A stretch of DNA of 19,278 nt from Betaproteobacteria bacterium (lineage in GTDB: Bacteria; Pseudomonadota; Gammaproteobacteria; Burkholderiales; Burkholderiaceae_E), in NCBI GenBank assembly GCA_016868095.1, contig VGHV01000011.1, positions 1 through 19,278 on the forward strand. Direction: 5' to 3'. Numbering within the stretch: the stretch's first letter is position 1; every line of letters starts with the position of its first letter. The notes under the pieces were generated by a model. The model did not search any database. It saw only the letters and a list, made by a program, of their open reading frames with translations, and was not told the origin of the DNA. The position numbers and the translations under genes were made by a program. Shown here one piece after another: positions 7,209-14,445 of the stretch.

Positions 7209-8510
7209 ATGCAACCCGCCATGGCCCCTACACCCCAACGCGCACCTAAGCGACCGCGACCGACTGCGAGCAGCCCCGTGCTTTGGGTTTTGCTCGCACT
7301 TTGGTCGTTGGCTATCGTCTATGGATCATTGTGGCCCTGGCAGGCGTGGCGTGAGATTGGCGCTGCGCCATGGGCCTTTCTCACGGATCCCCTACCGCGT
7401 TTCTGGACATGGTTTGATTTCCTAAGCAACGTCGCCTTATATGCGCCGCTTGGGTTGTTGCTTGCGCTAAACATCACCTACAGAGGGCGCTCGTTGCTCT
7501 GGCTCCCAGCCCTGATTGGTGGACTCTTGTCCCTCTTTATCGAAGCTGCACAGAGCTATCTGCCACAGCGCGTTCCCTCACTACTGGACTTGCTTGCCAA
7601 CACCCTGGGAGCAAGCCTCGGCGGCTTGCTAGCCCTCGGATTAAGAGCACCCTGGCAATCGATACGCCGTATCAGCCGACACTGGTGGCAGGATCAGGCT
7701 CAGTGGCCTGCGGCTCTAGTGATTCTTTGGCTTGCCATCCGAGTAAGCAGTTTGCTGAGCCCCAAGGAAACAATTGCAGGACTATCCCATCACTTGGCCA
7801 CGAGTCCGGCGTTGCTACACGCTGGACTCGGCCTTAGTCTTGGCGGCTTACTGGCCGAAAGCCTATTGCTTAGCCTCATGCTCTCGCAAGTCTGCCGCTT
7901 GCCCTGGGTGTTTTGGTTGAGCCTTGCCGGCGCGCAAGCCTTACTTGCCTTCACCGCGGTGACCTTCTTGCATCAAAGCCCCTCACTGGGCGCAAGCGGG
8001 GCAGCCTACTTTTCGATACTGATGAGCTTGCTCATCATCACGATCTTGTCCTTTTGGCATCGAAAGCTAAACCCTCAACTTGCAAGTCGTTTGGGCTTTG
8101 GTCTGGCAAGCATTTGGGCGCTGTACAGCATCACAGGTTGGCTCTTTGCAAGCCTCACAGCCTATGCCGAGCAATCGAGTATTGGACCAGGGCTAGGGCC
8201 GGCCCCTAGGCCTGACTTCGGCCTCAGCGATTGGCTGTTATCGCTAAGCCTTAGGTTGACTTCATGGCTTGAGCTTTGGCGCAACGCCCTCGGACCTGGC
8301 TGGCAAAGCCTGCTCGATTTGTGGCTTGGGCGGGGACAGAGCAACACGACTGGCTTTGGTACCACGCCGGTGTTGGGCCGCAGTTTGCAGCACTTTGAAG
8401 CGGTGGTCTTCCTGGTTCAGGAACTTTGGCGTTGGATGTGTTTATTGTGGTTTTCTGTCTTCATGTTCAGCCGCCAGCAAACAGGTTTGCGAGCTCAGCG
8501 ACGCCTATAA
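7209..8510 (+). CDS. VanZ-family multi-pass membrane protein
   Basis: About 433 residues from ATG 7209; ATG 7221 is an alternative four codons on. The start-proximal 7209-7221 region is divergent from birA with a 43-bp gap. A short basic N-terminus is followed by VLLALWSLAIVYGSLWP, then the VanZ signature: FDFLSNVALYAPLGLLLAL, SLFIEAAQSYLPQRVPSLLDLLANTLGASLGG (conserved D-N-Y-PLG, E-x-x-Q, P-x-R, D-x-x-x-NTxG). Several more hydrophobic segments follow, then a less conserved region (about 340-410) rich in Trp, Leu and Ser, and a last hydrophobic stretch before a basic tail. VanZ of Tn1546 gives low-level teicoplanin resistance, but chromosomal betaproteobacterial homologues next to birA have no known role, and resistance should not be inferred. 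Confidence 0.85.
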   Translation: MQPAMAPTPQRAPKRPRPTASSPVLWVLLALWSLAIVYGSLWPWQAWREIGAAPWAFLTDPLPRFWTWFDFLSNVALYAPLGLLLALNITYRGRSLLWLPALIGGLLSLFIEAAQSYLPQRVPSLLDLLANTLGASLGGLLALGLRAPWQSIRRISRHWWQDQAQWPAALVILWLAIRVSSLLSPKETIAGLSHHLATSPALLHAGLGLSLGGLLAESLLLSLMLSQVCRLPWVFWLSLAGAQALLAFTAVTFLHQSPSLGASGAAYFSILMSLLIITILSFWHRKLNPQLASRLGFGLASIWALYSITGWLFASLTAYAEQSSIGPGLGPAPRPDFGLSDWLLSLSLRLTSWLELWRNALGPGWQSLLDLWLGRGQSNTTGFGTTPVLGRSLQHFEAVVFLVQELWRWMCLLWFSVFMFSRQQTGLRAQRRL

Positions 8511-8529
8511 TCGGTAGCTGATACTCACC

Positions 8530-8560
8530 GTGCTGGCCTGAGCAGCGCATTCTTCTTTCG
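8530..8560 (+). terminator. Weak terminator-like hairpin after the VanZ gene
   Basis: GTGCTG (8530-8535) can pair with CAGCGC (8543-8548) with one G-U pair and a seven-base loop, followed by a pyrimidine-rich ATTCTTCTTTC. It lies 20 bp after the VanZ-family stop and 33 bp before the ferredoxin start. The T run is broken by C, so it may be weak or fortuitous. Confidence 0.25.
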
Positions 8561-8580
8561 TCCCAGATCAGGTCTTGCTT

Positions 8581-8901
8581 ATGTTTTATCGTCATCATGT
8601 CTTTTTTTGCCTCAACCAACGCGATGCCGGCAGGCCTTGTTGCGCCGCGCAAGGTGCTGAGGCTTTGCAAAGCTACGCCAAAGCGAGAATTAAAGCACTT
8701 GGCCTTCAAGGCGCTGGCGCGATCCGAATCAATAAGGCCGGCTGCCTTGATCGATGCGACTTAGGCCCGGTGTTTGTGGTTTACCCCGAAGGCGTGTGGT
8801 ACACGGCGGTCGACGAACAAGATATCGAGGAAATTATCCAGTCGCATCTCATCGCTGGCAAAGTCGTCCAAAGGCTCCAGCTGCCCGATCAAACGACGTG
8901 A
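8581..8901 (+). CDS. Thioredoxin-fold [2Fe-2S] ferredoxin
   Basis: 106 residues from ATG 8581 (an in-frame TTG two codons earlier is less likely). It begins MFYRHHVFFCLNQR, typical of thioredoxin-like ferredoxins of the Shethna type. Candidate cluster ligands are Cys10, Cys20 or 21, Cys55 and Cys59 (KAGCLDRCDLGP), giving the C-x(10-12)-C ... C-x3-C pattern of the family. GPVFVVYPEGVWY and a terminal helix with DIEEIIQSHL complete the fold. The redox partner is unknown. Its stop overlaps the hydrolase start (GTGA), so the two are probably co-translated. This ferredoxin and hydrolase pair upstream of dacC is a recurring arrangement in Burkholderiales, to my knowledge. Confidence 0.88.
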   Translation: MFYRHHVFFCLNQRDAGRPCCAAQGAEALQSYAKARIKALGLQGAGAIRINKAGCLDRCDLGPVFVVYPEGVWYTAVDEQDIEEIIQSHLIAGKVVQRLQLPDQTT

Positions 8902-9545
8902 ACGCACAAACTCAAACACGCTACTTTCAACTGGAGTCCCGACGCGTTGAGGTGCTGATCGATCAAGCCTCAAACGCCAAAGGCCTCGCTTTGATTGCTC
9001 ATCCCCATCCCTTGTATGGGGGTACAAACCAGAACAAGGTTGTGCAAACCATGGCACGGGCCTTCTTAGAGCAGGGCTTTGACACCTGGCGCCCCAACTT
9101 TCGCGGCGTCGGACAAAGTGAGGGTGCTTACGATGAGGGACGAGGCGAAACCCAAGACTTTTTGGCTTTAGTCAAAGAGGCCCGCCTCTTGCATCCGGAT
9201 CTGGCAAGCGAAACTAGACGACTTGCCTTGGGTGGTTTTTCCTTTGGCAGCTACGTTGCCAGCATGGCTTATCAAGCGCTTGGACCGATGGGCATAAACG
9301 CCGAAACACTGGTGCTTGTTGGCCCGGCAGCGTCACGATTTCCCATGCCTGCAGTGCCCGAACACAGCATCGTGATCCACGGCGAAGACGATGAAGTCGT
9401 TGCCCTTTCCGATGTCATGGCTTGGGCGCGCCCCCTCGCTTTACCGGTTTTGGTTTTCCCTCAAACCACGCACTTTTTTCACGGACGTTTGCCGCTGCTC
9501 AAGCAAAGGGTTTCTCAAAGCTTGGCTTTTGGCAGGCAATGCTAA
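8898..9545 (+). CDS. Alpha/beta hydrolase
   Basis: 215 residues when started at GTG 8898, which overlaps the ferredoxin stop as GTGA. A longer frame back to 8754 lies inside the ferredoxin gene and encodes nothing conserved. The protein shows HPHPLYGG (residues 35-42, oxyanion-side loop), NFRGVGQSEG (67-76), the nucleophile elbow GFSFG with Ser115, an acid candidate in HGEDDE (Asp164/165) and a His in TTHFFHG (His192 or 195). It lacks a signal peptide, so it is cytoplasmic. This compact HPHP-type subgroup is related to CocE/NonD-like esterases; the natural substrate is unknown. The TAA stop overlaps the ribosome site of dacC, so expression is likely linked. Confidence 0.87.
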   Translation: MNAQTQTRYFQLESRRVEVLIDQASNAKGLALIAHPHPLYGGTNQNKVVQTMARAFLEQGFDTWRPNFRGVGQSEGAYDEGRGETQDFLALVKEARLLHPDLASETRRLALGGFSFGSYVASMAYQALGPMGINAETLVLVGPAASRFPMPAVPEHSIVIHGEDDEVVALSDVMAWARPLALPVLVFPQTTHFFHGRLPLLKQRVSQSLAFGRQC

Positions 9546-9549
9546 GGAG
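9544..9549 (+). promoter_or_regulatory. Ribosome binding site that decides the dacC start
   Basis: AAGGAG lies six bases before GTG 9556. It overlaps the TAA stop of the hydrolase (9543-9545). The in-frame ATG at 9598 has no comparable site, which argues that translation of dacC starts at the GTG and that the signal peptide carries 14 extra residues. Confidence 0.6.
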
Positions 9550-9555
9550 CCGGCC

Positions 9556-10959
9556 GTGTTTTTCCTAAACACAAGAAGGCCATTGGGACGGGTCCCCATG
9601 GATTTGCAAATCCCAAGTCGCGGAACGCTCATCGGGGGCTGGCTTGCCAGCATGTTTATTGCGGCCCTTCTCCTTCAGGCACCAAACCCTGCGCTGGCCG
9701 CTAAAGCCGAACCCGATCGACCAAGCCAGGCAGGCAAAGCTGAGTCAGACAAAAGCAGCACAAGCGGTAAGGCTGACACCGAGAAGCCTGTTTCCAGCGC
9801 CAAAGGTGAAGCAGACAAGACGAGCATTCGCGAAGCCCTCCCCGCAAAGCCTTCTGCACCAGCCCCCGCGATTGCTGCGATTGGGCCCACGATCGCTGCT
9901 AAGGCTTGGGTGCTTTACGACGTGAGCAGCAACCAAGTGCTGGCAGCCCACGAGCCCGAGAAAACCCTTGACCCGGCGTCGCTAACCAAACTCATGACTG
10001 CGTATTTGAGTTTTGCCGCGCTTAAAGAAGGGCGACTCAAACTCGATCAGCGTCCACCCGTTTCGCAAAAAGCTTGGAAAGCGGTGGGCTCAAGAATGTT
10101 TGTCGATCCAGGAAAACCTGCATCGGTCGACGAGTTGTTAAAGGGCATGATCGTCCAATCGGGTAACGACGCATCGGTCATTCTTGCTGAAGCACTCGCA
10201 GGGTCTGAAGAAGCTTTCGCGCAACACATGAATCGTGAAGCCCAGCGCATGGGTTTAAAAAATACCCAGTACCGCAATGCGACCGGTTTACCCGATCCAC
10301 AGCACTATAGCAGCGCCTACGATCTTGCCTTGCTCGCTTCACGACTCATACGCGAATTTCCAGATCGTTATCCGCTTTATTCCATGCGTGAATATAGCTA
10401 TAACAATATTAAACAACCCAATCGAAATCGCCTCTTGGCCATCGACCCTAGCGTTGATGGCTTAAAAACGGGTCATACCGACGCGGCAGGCTGGTGCTTG
10501 GTAGCCTCGAGCCGTCGCAAAGACAGTGGCTCCCAACAAGAGCGTCGACTGTTGTCGGTGGTTCTTGGCGCTGCTTCCGAATCAGCACGTCTTGTTGAAT
10601 CGCAAAAGCTGCTTAATTGGGGCTTTCAAAACACCGATGCTGTGCTTTTACATCCTGCAGGCAAGCAAGTCGCGCAATATAAAGTAAGGCGCGGTGCATC
10701 CTCTGAAGTGTCTGCGGGATTCGAGGGTGCGCTCAGTGTAGTGGTGCCCAAGGGTAGCGGTGCTCGCGTCAAAACCGATCTCATTCGGATCGATCCTTTG
10801 GTTGCACCGATTCCAAAGGGCCAACGCATCGGTACGGCACGTATCAGTCTCGATGGGCAAGCGCTTTCTGAAGTCCCCTTGGTTGCACTGAGCGAGGTGC
10901 AAGCCGCGGGCTGGTTTGGACGCGCCTGGGATACCATCATGCAGTGGGTAGGTCTTTGA
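9556..10959 (+). CDS. dacC: D-alanyl-D-alanine carboxypeptidase (PBP5/6 type)
   Basis: 467 residues from GTG 9556. A class C low-molecular-weight penicillin-binding protein that removes the terminal D-Ala from peptidoglycan stem pentapeptides in the periplasm. All three active-site motifs are present: SLTK (Ser142, Lys145), SGN (202-204) and KTG (304-306). An N-terminal signal (basic start, LIGGWLASMFIAALLL core, cleavage expected after ALA at residue 48) precedes a 57-residue linker rich in Ala, Lys, Ser and Glu with four 11-residue repeats. The C-terminal beta-rich domain (about 360-445) and a final amphipathic helix (WFGRAWDTIMQWVGL) should anchor it to the membrane. The linker makes it longer than E. 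coli PBP5 (about 400). Next comes dat, after 18 bp. Confidence 0.95.
   Translation: MFFLNTRRPLGRVPMDLQIPSRGTLIGGWLASMFIAALLLQAPNPALAAKAEPDRPSQAGKAESDKSSTSGKADTEKPVSSAKGEADKTSIREALPAKPSAPAPAIAAIGPTIAAKAWVLYDVSSNQVLAAHEPEKTLDPASLTKLMTAYLSFAALKEGRLKLDQRPPVSQKAWKAVGSRMFVDPGKPASVDELLKGMIVQSGNDASVILAEALAGSEEAFAQHMNREAQRMGLKNTQYRNATGLPDPQHYSSAYDLALLASRLIREFPDRYPLYSMREYSYNNIKQPNRNRLLAIDPSVDGLKTGHTDAAGWCLVASSRRKDSGSQQERRLLSVVLGAASESARLVESQKLLNWGFQNTDAVLLHPAGKQVAQYKVRRGASSEVSAGFEGALSVVVPKGSGARVKTDLIRIDPLVAPIPKGQRIGTARISLDGQALSEVPLVALSEVQAAGWFGRAWDTIMQWVGL
9700..9831 (+). repeat. Four tandem 33-bp (11-residue) repeats in dacC
   Basis: The four units encode residues 49-59, 60-70, 71-81 and 82-92 of DacC. 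They share the pattern (A/G)-K-A-E-x-D-(K/R) followed by a Ser/Pro/Thr-rich half, for example GKAESDKSSTS and GKADTEKPVSS. The first unit begins exactly at the predicted signal-peptidase site. DNA-level identity between units is only moderate, so the array is not recent or is under drift. Confidence 0.7.
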
Positions 10960-10977
10960 GTAGCAACAGGAGTAGCT

Positions 10978-11877
10978 ATGCAAGCGAGCAAGGCAAAAAC
11001 GACGAGCGTTGATGCGCGTGAAGCAGGGCAAGATGAAGCCATCGTCTACTTAAATGGCGAATTTCTTCCGCTTGATCAGGCCAAAGTACCAGTACTCGAT
11101 CGTGGCTTTATTTTTGGCGACGGTATTTATGAAGTCGTACCAGCGTATAGCCGGCGCCCTTTTCGATGGCCAGAGCATCTCGCCCGCTTAAAACGCAGCC
11201 TTGGCAAAATAAAAATTACAAACCCCTATAGCGATGCTCAGTGGTTAACACTCATTGAATCCTTGATTCAACGCCACCCCTGGCCCAATCAATTTATTTA
11301 CCTGCACATCACCCGGGGTGTAGCCAAGCGCGACCACGCTTTTCCAAAAGACTGCCAACCCACCGTCTTTGCCATGACCTCGGCCTTGCAAGCTGTGCCT
11401 GAGGCATTGCGAAGCGAAGGTGTTGCTGCGATCACCTTGGATGATCAACGCTGGCTTCACTGCGATATTAAATCGATATCGTTACTGGGTAATGTGCTCG
11501 CAAGACAGGCCGCGGTCGACGCTGACGCTGCTGAGTGTATTCAATTTCGTGATGGTCAAATGACAGAGGGCTCATCAAGCAATATTTGGCTTGTTCGTGG
11601 CGGCGAGGTCATTGGAGCCCCGGTGGATCATCGGATTCTTGAAGGGATTCGGGTTGGCCTCATCGAAGCCCTTTGCAAGTCCTGTGGCATCGGATTTAGA
11701 ACGGATGCCCTAAGCCGGGATGAAGTCTTTCAAGCCGACGAACTGCTGCTGAGCTCAGCGACCAAAGAAGTACTTGCCATTACCAAACTCGATGGCCGAG
11801 CGATTGCGGATGGTAAGCCAGGGCCTGTGTATCACAAGTTATATCAAGCCTACCAGGAGGCCATCGCGGCCAACTAG
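10978..11877 (+). CDS. dat: D-amino-acid transaminase (class IV PLP aminotransferase)
   Basis: 299 residues from ATG 10978, with AGGAG at 10968-10972 upstream. It interconverts D-alanine and D-glutamate with their 2-oxo acids. Fold-type IV features are VYLNGEFLPL, VLDRGFIFGDGIYEV (residues 39-53), YLHITRG (108-114), the PLP lysine Lys165 in CDIKSISLLGNVLARQ, and Glu197 in TEGSSSNIWLV. DIKS-x-x-LL-NVLA is typical of D-amino-acid rather than branched-chain enzymes, but relatives such as aminodeoxychorismate lyase share much of the fold, so substrate choice is inferred. Its place directly after dacC, which frees D-Ala, suggests recycling of D-amino acids. The first 20 residues are a non-conserved leader. 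Confidence 0.92.
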   Translation: MQASKAKTTSVDAREAGQDEAIVYLNGEFLPLDQAKVPVLDRGFIFGDGIYEVVPAYSRRPFRWPEHLARLKRSLGKIKITNPYSDAQWLTLIESLIQRHPWPNQFIYLHITRGVAKRDHAFPKDCQPTVFAMTSALQAVPEALRSEGVAAITLDDQRWLHCDIKSISLLGNVLARQAAVDADAAECIQFRDGQMTEGSSSNIWLVRGGEVIGAPVDHRILEGIRVGLIEALCKSCGIGFRTDALSRDEVFQADELLLSSATKEVLAITKLDGRAIADGKPGPVYHKLYQAYQEAIAAN

Positions 11878-11906
11878 GGCGGGCCAAGAAGGCTCGACCA
11901 TGTCGC

Positions 11907-11922
11907 AGCCTTAGGCTTTTAT
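11907..11922 (+). terminator. Short hairpin with T run between dat and ybeD
   Basis: AGCC (11907-11910), loop TTA, GGCT (11914-11917) followed by TTTAT. It lies in the 60-bp gap between dat and ybeD. A four-base stem is short for an intrinsic terminator; it may attenuate or be chance. Nothing else was recognised in the gap. Confidence 0.2.
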
Positions 11923-11937
11923 CGGGCATCAGCCATC

Positions 11938-12204
11938 ATGCAAGACACAGAAACCCTTCTAACATTCCCCTGTGATTTTCCGATAAAAGTCATGGGCAAG
12001 AACGTTCCAACATTTACGCAACATATTTGCGATCTTATTTGTCGCCACGCTCCAGACTTCGACCCTGCAAGCCTTGAGATCAGAACCTCGAGCAAGGCCA
12101 ATTACATCGGACTGACGGCAACGATTCGCGCGCACTCGCGCACACAACTCGATGATCTTTACCGCGCACTCACTGCAGACCCTCTTGTAAAAATTGTGCT
12201 TTGA
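11938..12204 (+). CDS. ybeD: YbeD/DUF493 (UPF0250) family protein
   Basis: 88 residues. A small ACT-like-fold protein recognised by [15 protein letters not shown] (residues 7-21), a central helix with F-x-x-H-I-C-D-L, then [38 protein letters not shown]. The family is nearly always found just upstream of lipB and lipA, as here, and is thought to influence lipoate metabolism; no enzymatic role is established. The next gene, lipB, starts 13 bases after its stop. A TTG start for lipB at 12194 would overlap it but is less likely than ATG 12218. Confidence 0.93.
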   Translation: MQDTETLLTFPCDFPIKVMGKNVPTFTQHICDLICRHAPDFDPASLEIRTSSKANYIGLTATIRAHSRTQLDDLYRALTADPLVKIVL

Positions 12205-12217
12205 AGCGCCAGGCAAG

Positions 12218-12904
12218 ATGAAAGCGCATGTGCGTCATTTGGGGCTTCAACACTACGAAGACTGCCTAAAGGCCATGCAGGATTTCACCAGAACAAGGCG
12301 CAAAGAAGACGAGGATGAGATCTGGCTGGTCGAACATCCCTCGGTTTTTACTTTGGGAAAGGCGTCCCGAAGCCAACACTTACTCGACCCGGGCGACATT
12401 CCTGTCATCGCAAGTGAACGCGGCGGCCAAGTCACTTATCACGGGCCAGGACAAGTCATCGCTTATGTGATGCTCGATTTGGCAAGGCGCAAACTCATGG
12501 TCCGGGAACTTGTTTTTTTATTAGAACAGGCTTGCATCGATCTTTTGCTGGCATGGGGCATTCCAACTGAAAGACGAGCCAATGCACCCGGTGTTTACCT
12601 TGCAATAAAGCCTTCATCAGAGCTGGCTCCATCAACTGAGAATCTCTCAGGCAGCACAAAAATTGCAGCGCTTGGGCTCAAAATAAGTCGCTCTTGTAGT
12701 TATCACGGCCTTGCGCTCAATGTTGCCATGGACCTTGCACCGTATCATCAGATTGACCCTTGCGGCTACCCTGGTCTGCAGGTTACTGACATGCGAACTT
12801 GTTTAGGCTATAGCCCTGACTACCAGCGTGTTGCAAACGAGCTTGCAGCCTCGATGACAGCCTGCCTTGATAAGCATTTTTTGGAGCGAATGGCCACAAC
12901 ATGA
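12218..12904 (+). CDS. lipB: Octanoyl-[acyl-carrier-protein]:protein N-octanoyltransferase
   Basis: 228 residues from ATG 12218. It moves the octanoyl group from ACP to the lipoyl-domain lysine of apo-enzymes such as pyruvate dehydrogenase E2. Family motifs are [15 protein letters not shown] (36-50), [17 protein letters not shown] (67-83), [18 protein letters not shown] with catalytic Lys148, SYHGLALNV, and [12 protein letters not shown] with catalytic Cys182. Between GVY and KIAAL lies about 20 residues ([10 protein letters not shown] to SGST), where E. coli LipB has four; the loop faces the active-site lysine and looks flexible. The stop overlaps the lipA start as ATGA. The final residues are variable. 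Confidence 0.95.
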   Translation: MKAHVRHLGLQHYEDCLKAMQDFTRTRRKEDEDEIWLVEHPSVFTLGKASRSQHLLDPGDIPVIASERGGQVTYHGPGQVIAYVMLDLARRKLMVRELVFLLEQACIDLLLAWGIPTERRANAPGVYLAIKPSSELAPSTENLSGSTKIAALGLKISRSCSYHGLALNVAMDLAPYHQIDPCGYPGLQVTDMRTCLGYSPDYQRVANELAASMTACLDKHFLERMATT

Positions 12905-13872
12905 GCGAGAAACCTGATGTGATGACAGTGAAACAAAAGGGTCAGGCGAAGACTGCGCGTATTCCGATCAAAATTCAGCACGATGCGAGACCGGCCTTGG
13001 CAAAGCCCGACTGGATTCGGGTAAAGGCGCCTTCTGCCCAATCGCGCTTTCACGACATCAAGCGCATCTTGCGCGAAAAGGGCTTGCATACGGTTTGCGA
13101 GGAAGCGTCTTGCCCCAATATTGGCGAGTGCTTTGGTAAAGGGACCGCAACCTTCATGATCATGGGCGACTTATGCACCAGGCGTTGCCCATTTTGCGAT
13201 GTTGGCCACGGTCGCCCCTTGCCCTTAAACCCCGAGGAACCTATTCAGCTTGCCCAAACCATCGCAGCACTTCAATTGCGTTATGTGGTCATTACCAGCG
13301 TGGACCGTGATGATTTACGCGATGGTGGAGCTCAACACTTCGTCGATTGCATAAGCGCCGTCAGATCAAGCTCACCACACACACTCATTGAGGTGCTCGT
13401 GCCCGATTTTCGTGGTCGCCTCGATAGAGCACTCAATATTTTAGAGCAAGCACCGCCTGATGTGATGAATCACAATTTGGAAACGGTGCCGCGTCTTTAT
13501 CGGCAGGCAAGACCAGGATCCGATTTTGAACATTCCTTGCACTTACTCTCAAGCTTCAAAGAACGCGTCGCCGGGGTACCAACGAAGTCTGGTCTTATGC
13601 TCGGCTTGGGCGAAAGCGACGAGGAGGTGATCGAGGTCATGCAGGCCATGCGAGCGCACCAAGTCGACATGATCACCATCGGTCAGTATCTTGCACCTTC
13701 GGCAAACCATTTACCGGTTCAGCGCTACGTACACCCTCGCGAATTCGAACGCTTTGAGGCAGCGGCCAAATCAATGGGATTTCAGCATGCCGCCGTCGGT
13801 GCCATGGTCCGTTCCTCCTACCACGCTGACCAAATGGCCCATCAGGCTGGTTTGGCCATATCGCTTGGATGA
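12901..13872 (+). CDS. lipA: Lipoyl synthase
   Basis: 323 residues. A radical SAM enzyme that inserts sulfur at C6 and C8 of protein-bound octanoyl chains. Both clusters are complete: the auxiliary cluster Cys66, Cys71 and Cys77 in [12 protein letters not shown] with Ser306 in RSSYHAD, and the radical SAM cluster Cys92, Cys96 and Cys99 in CTRRCPFC. Other signatures are [43 protein letters not shown] and GLMLGLGE. A 35-residue leader rich in Lys and Gln precedes the conserved region. The start ATG overlaps the lipB stop. The last 31 bp overlap, antisense, the end of the following carboxymuconolactone-decarboxylase-family gene. Confidence 0.97.
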   Translation: MSEKPDVMTVKQKGQAKTARIPIKIQHDARPALAKPDWIRVKAPSAQSRFHDIKRILREKGLHTVCEEASCPNIGECFGKGTATFMIMGDLCTRRCPFCDVGHGRPLPLNPEEPIQLAQTIAALQLRYVVITSVDRDDLRDGGAQHFVDCISAVRSSSPHTLIEVLVPDFRGRLDRALNILEQAPPDVMNHNLETVPRLYRQARPGSDFEHSLHLLSSFKERVAGVPTKSGLMLGLGESDEEVIEVMQAMRAHQVDMITIGQYLAPSANHLPVQRYVHPREFERFEAAAKSMGFQHAAVGAMVRSSYHADQMAHQAGLAISLG

Positions 13873-14390
13873 ATGCCGGTTGCGACCAAGAATCGAGAAA
13901 CCATGTTGTAGGCAGCCGTCACGCCGCATAACTCAATGGCTTCTTGATCGCTCATGTGCTGCCGCAAACGCTGCATCAATATGTCGCCAACCCGAACCTC
14001 ACGGGTCATTGCCACGATCACTGCAAGCGCACATCGCTCTAGATCATCAAACATGGATGCATCGCCCATCGCAGCCAGCGGATCGCGCAAGGCTTGCACC
14101 TGAGCCTCAGTGCCACCTGCTTTGATAAAAAGCGGTGCATGTTGAACGAACTCGTACTCTGCCCCATTGAGAACCGCAACCGTACACATCGATAGCTCTC
14201 GCAGCTTTGGATTCAGCGAAAGCTCTGTACGTACAGCTCCCAAAAACACATTCCAGCCTCGGGCAAAAGCAGGTGAGTGCAATAGCATCCGATCCAGATG
14301 CAAGAGCTCGCCACCGCGACGTTTACGAATCGCATCGACCACATCGGCGGGCTCTTTAAGATCTTCGGGGAGGTAAGGGAAATGGGGCAT
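13842..14390 (-). CDS. Carboxymuconolactone decarboxylase / AhpD-fold protein
   Basis: 182 residues from the ATG at 14390, which has AAGGA eight bases upstream on its strand. Extending to 14495 would run across the start of divergent ldcA and adds nothing conserved. The all-helical CMD fold is suggested by [33 protein letters not shown] and [27 protein letters not shown], then a second helical repeat with [21 protein letters not shown]. The E-x-x-x-H part of the motif is there, but the CxxC pair of AhpD-type peroxidases is absent (only one Cys, in SMCTVAV), so it is not a disulfide-relay peroxidase. The actual reaction is unknown. Its last 31 bp overlap the end of lipA. Confidence 0.85.
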   Translation of the reverse strand: MPHFPYLPEDLKEPADVVDAIRKRRGGELLHLDRMLLHSPAFARGWNVFLGAVRTELSLNPKLRELSMCTVAVLNGAEYEFVQHAPLFIKAGGTEAQVQALRDPLAAMGDASMFDDLERCALAVIVAMTREVRVGDILMQRLRQHMSDQEAIELCGVTAAYNMVSRFLVATGIHPSDMAKPA

Positions 14391-14445
14391 GTTTGCGGTC
14401 CTTGCATTAGCACGAAAGGCGCCAGAATATGGCAGACTCTGATCG

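Noticed and set aside
7166..7222. Longer birA start at 7222
   Set aside because: It would place birA and VanZ start codons on top of each other and adds 19 non-conserved residues. The CCATGG palindrome there seems fortuitous.
7209..8510. Glycopeptide-resistance gene (vanZ)
   Set aside because: Only the broad VanZ membrane-domain signature is present; there are no van ligase or regulator genes, and a Gram-negative chromosomal context gives no reason to infer resistance.
10626..11042. 138-residue minus-strand frame with a companion at 10648-11031
   Set aside because: Both mirror the end of dacC and the start of dat; two overlapping frames antisense to well-supported genes are coding shadows.
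12194..12217. TTG start for lipB overlapping ybeD
   Set aside because: ATG 12218 gives the normal LipB N-terminus; the extra eight codons are not conserved.
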